Below are positions 62,960 through 64,000 of a stretch of 64,000 bases of DNA, one piece after another. The number at the start of each line of letters is the position of its first letter. Positions within the stretch are counted from its first letter, which is position 1. The DNA is from Haloechinothrix halophila YIM 93223. GTDB taxonomy: Bacteria; Actinomycetota; Actinomycetes; Mycobacteriales; Pseudonocardiaceae. A program made the translations under genes and the position numbers. A model generated the notes under the pieces. The model did not search any database, was not told the DNA's origin, and saw only the letters and a list, made by a program, of their open reading frames with translations. The stretch is from positions 2,335,651 to 2,399,650 of the forward strand of contig NZ_KI632509.1 of NCBI RefSeq assembly GCF_000504245.1, read 5' to 3'.

Positions 62960-62975
62960 TAGAACAGGCGTTCGA
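62960..62975. promoter_or_regulatory. LexA (SOS) box upstream of the DUF222 gene
   Basis: TAGAACAGGCGTTCGA matches the actinobacterial SOS core GAAC-N4-GTTC, and all but one position of the longer TCGAAC-N4-GTTCGA. It lies 21 bp before the start codon. Confidence 0.7.
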
Positions 62976-62996
62976 TGCGCGGGTAGTCTTAAGGGT

Positions 62997-64000
62997 ATGA
63001 GCAGCGCAGATGCCCTCCTTCCGGTGCCCGGCCCGTATGGCTGGTGGCAAGCGGCCGACGTGGAGTTGGCTGAGGCGCTGCGGGTGGCTGAGGAGTTGCG
63101 GAATCGTGCCGAGGCTGCTCAGGCGGCGGTGCTGGCCGAGATCCAGTCGCGGGGTGTGTTCGCTACGTATGGGTATCCGTCGCTGGCGACACTGCAGCGC
63201 GACCTGTTGCGGATCAGCACCACCGAGGCGACCAAGCGCGCTAAGCGGGCGACATTGCTGCACCCCACTCGCGAGGGGACGAGTGAGAAGCCCGCTGCCG
63301 CGCCGATGGCCGCGCGGGCCGCGGCTGAGGGTGTGCTCAACCCCGGTCATGTGGACGCGATCAGCGAGACCATGGCCGCGATGCCCGCCGAGGTCGACGA
63401 CACCGAACGCGCCGGGTATGAGAAGACGCTGATCGATCTAGCGCGGCAGGCACAACCCGCGGTGGTGCGCCGCGCCGGACGCCACCTACTCGCGCTAGTC
63501 GATCCCGATGGCCGTGAACCGACCGACGATGCTGAGTTGGCGGAGCCGGAGCGGGAACTGGTGTGGTCCTGGACCCGCCACAACCGCCTCAAACTACGGG
63601 GCACCCTGGATGCCGAATCCGGGCAGTTGTTGGAGACGCTGCTGTCGGCGCTGGCCAAGCCCCGGCCCACGGTGGAGGGCATGCCGGATCAGCGCACCAC
63701 CGGCCAACGCCAGGGGGATGCGTTCGCCGAACTGCTCGACTACACCCAACGCGCCACCGCACGCCCCACCGAAGCCGGCGAAACCCCGGTAGTGACCGTG
63801 TCGATGACGCTGGATCAACTACTCCGCCGTGAGCCCCTGATGGATGGTGATCGGGCGGTGCAGCACATGCTGGGCGACACCCCCACCCTGAACTGGGAAT
63901 CACCCGTCACCGCGGAACAAGCCCGCCGCCTGGCCTGCGACGCCCGCCTCATCCCCGCCGTCCTCGGCTCCACCGGGGAAATCCTCGATCTGGGGCGTGA
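62997..64000 (+). CDS. DUF222 / 13E12-type HNH endonuclease-like protein, partial
   Basis: The frame is open from the ATG at 62997 to the window end, so it is cut short at 334 codons. It contains the DUF222 helical domain (ELAEALRVAEELRNRAEAAQ, YPSLATLQRDLLRIS, LNPGHVDAISE). An HNH nuclease motif is expected after residue 350, outside the window. Such proteins form large families in actinobacteria and in mycobacteria have SOS boxes upstream. The ribosome-binding site AAGGG is unusually close to the ATG, so the start may be leaderless or slightly different. Confidence 0.88.
   Translation, partial: MSSADALLPVPGPYGWWQAADVELAEALRVAEELRNRAEAAQAAVLAEIQSRGVFATYGYPSLATLQRDLLRISTTEATKRAKRATLLHPTREGTSEKPAAAPMAARAAAEGVLNPGHVDAISETMAAMPAEVDDTERAGYEKTLIDLARQAQPAVVRRAGRHLLALVDPDGREPTDDAELAEPERELVWSWTRHNRLKLRGTLDAESGQLLETLLSALAKPRPTVEGMPDQRTTGQRQGDAFAELLDYTQRATARPTEAGETPVVTVSMTLDQLLRREPLMDGDRAVQHMLGDTPTLNWESPVTAEQARRLACDARLIPAVLGSTGEILDLGR

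Overview
The window is chromosomal DNA from a high-GC actinobacterium. GTG starts, 4-bp ATGA/GTGA overlaps and a gene order of the type phoH-ybeY-corC-(cdd-like)-era-recO-uppS-...-zur/smtB-glyS-dgt-dnaG all fit. The same block is known in mycobacteria, and a family such as Pseudonocardiaceae (Amycolatopsis or a relative) is an inference from this mixture, not something the sequence proves.

Layout. 1-4.6 kb: a GAF/AAA/Fis regulator converging on a molybdenum hydroxylase pair of the isoquinoline oxidoreductase type. 4.8-26.8 kb: the conserved housekeeping block (HIT protein, PhoH with a large intein, YbeY, CorC-like protein, Era, RecO, UppS, Zur/SmtB, GlyRS, Dgt, DnaG). It is interrupted by a serpin gene, an ECF41 sigma factor with a carboxymuconolactone decarboxylase, an OhrR-like regulator with its reductase, and a [3Fe-4S] ferredoxin. 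27.0 kb: tRNA-Asn with a terminator. 27.3-33 kb: accessory genes, including an ECF42/DGPF module, a thermonuclease gene split cleanly by an IS630-family element, and a lipoate-ligase-like gene. 33-41.2 kb: an MFS exporter and two sodium:solute symporter modules, one followed by a LytS/LytR two-component system. 41.2-45 kb: two divergent units encoding a LegB-like dehydratase, a LegC-like aminotransferase and a HemL-like PLP enzyme. 45-48 kb: an IclR regulator with acylating acetaldehyde dehydrogenase and hydroxyoxovalerate aldolase. 48-53.3 kb: a triplicated secreted protein, a Crp-type regulator next to a membrane adenylate cyclase, and an FNT channel divergent from cyanase. 54-62.8 kb: a lipid or steroid-type oxidation region with two P450s, a ferredoxin, a KshB-like reductase, an SDR, and a glycosyltransferase-methyltransferase-toroid-methyltransferase set. 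63-64 kb: a DUF222 (13E12-type) gene running off the end.

How the parts work together. Several regulators sit beside recognisable sites. An exact ECF41-type promoter (TGTCACA-N16-CGTC) precedes the decarboxylase gene. A palindrome precedes the OhrR-like operon. A KstR-type box precedes the first P450, and a variant of it precedes the glycosyltransferase. Twin 16-bp operators lie between the KshB-like and second P450 genes. An SOS box precedes the DUF222 gene.

The strongest unusual observations are a class 3 (W-C-T) LAGLIDADG intein in PhoH, a 21-bp tandem repeat family at three loci (one of them translated in frame), the exactly reconstructable IS insertion, and the possible KstR-linked glycosyl/methyl/toroid cluster of unknown product. 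I saw no rRNA, CRISPR array, prophage or origin. Coordinates of starts were chosen by ribosome-binding site, overlap and family start, so some may be off by a few codons.
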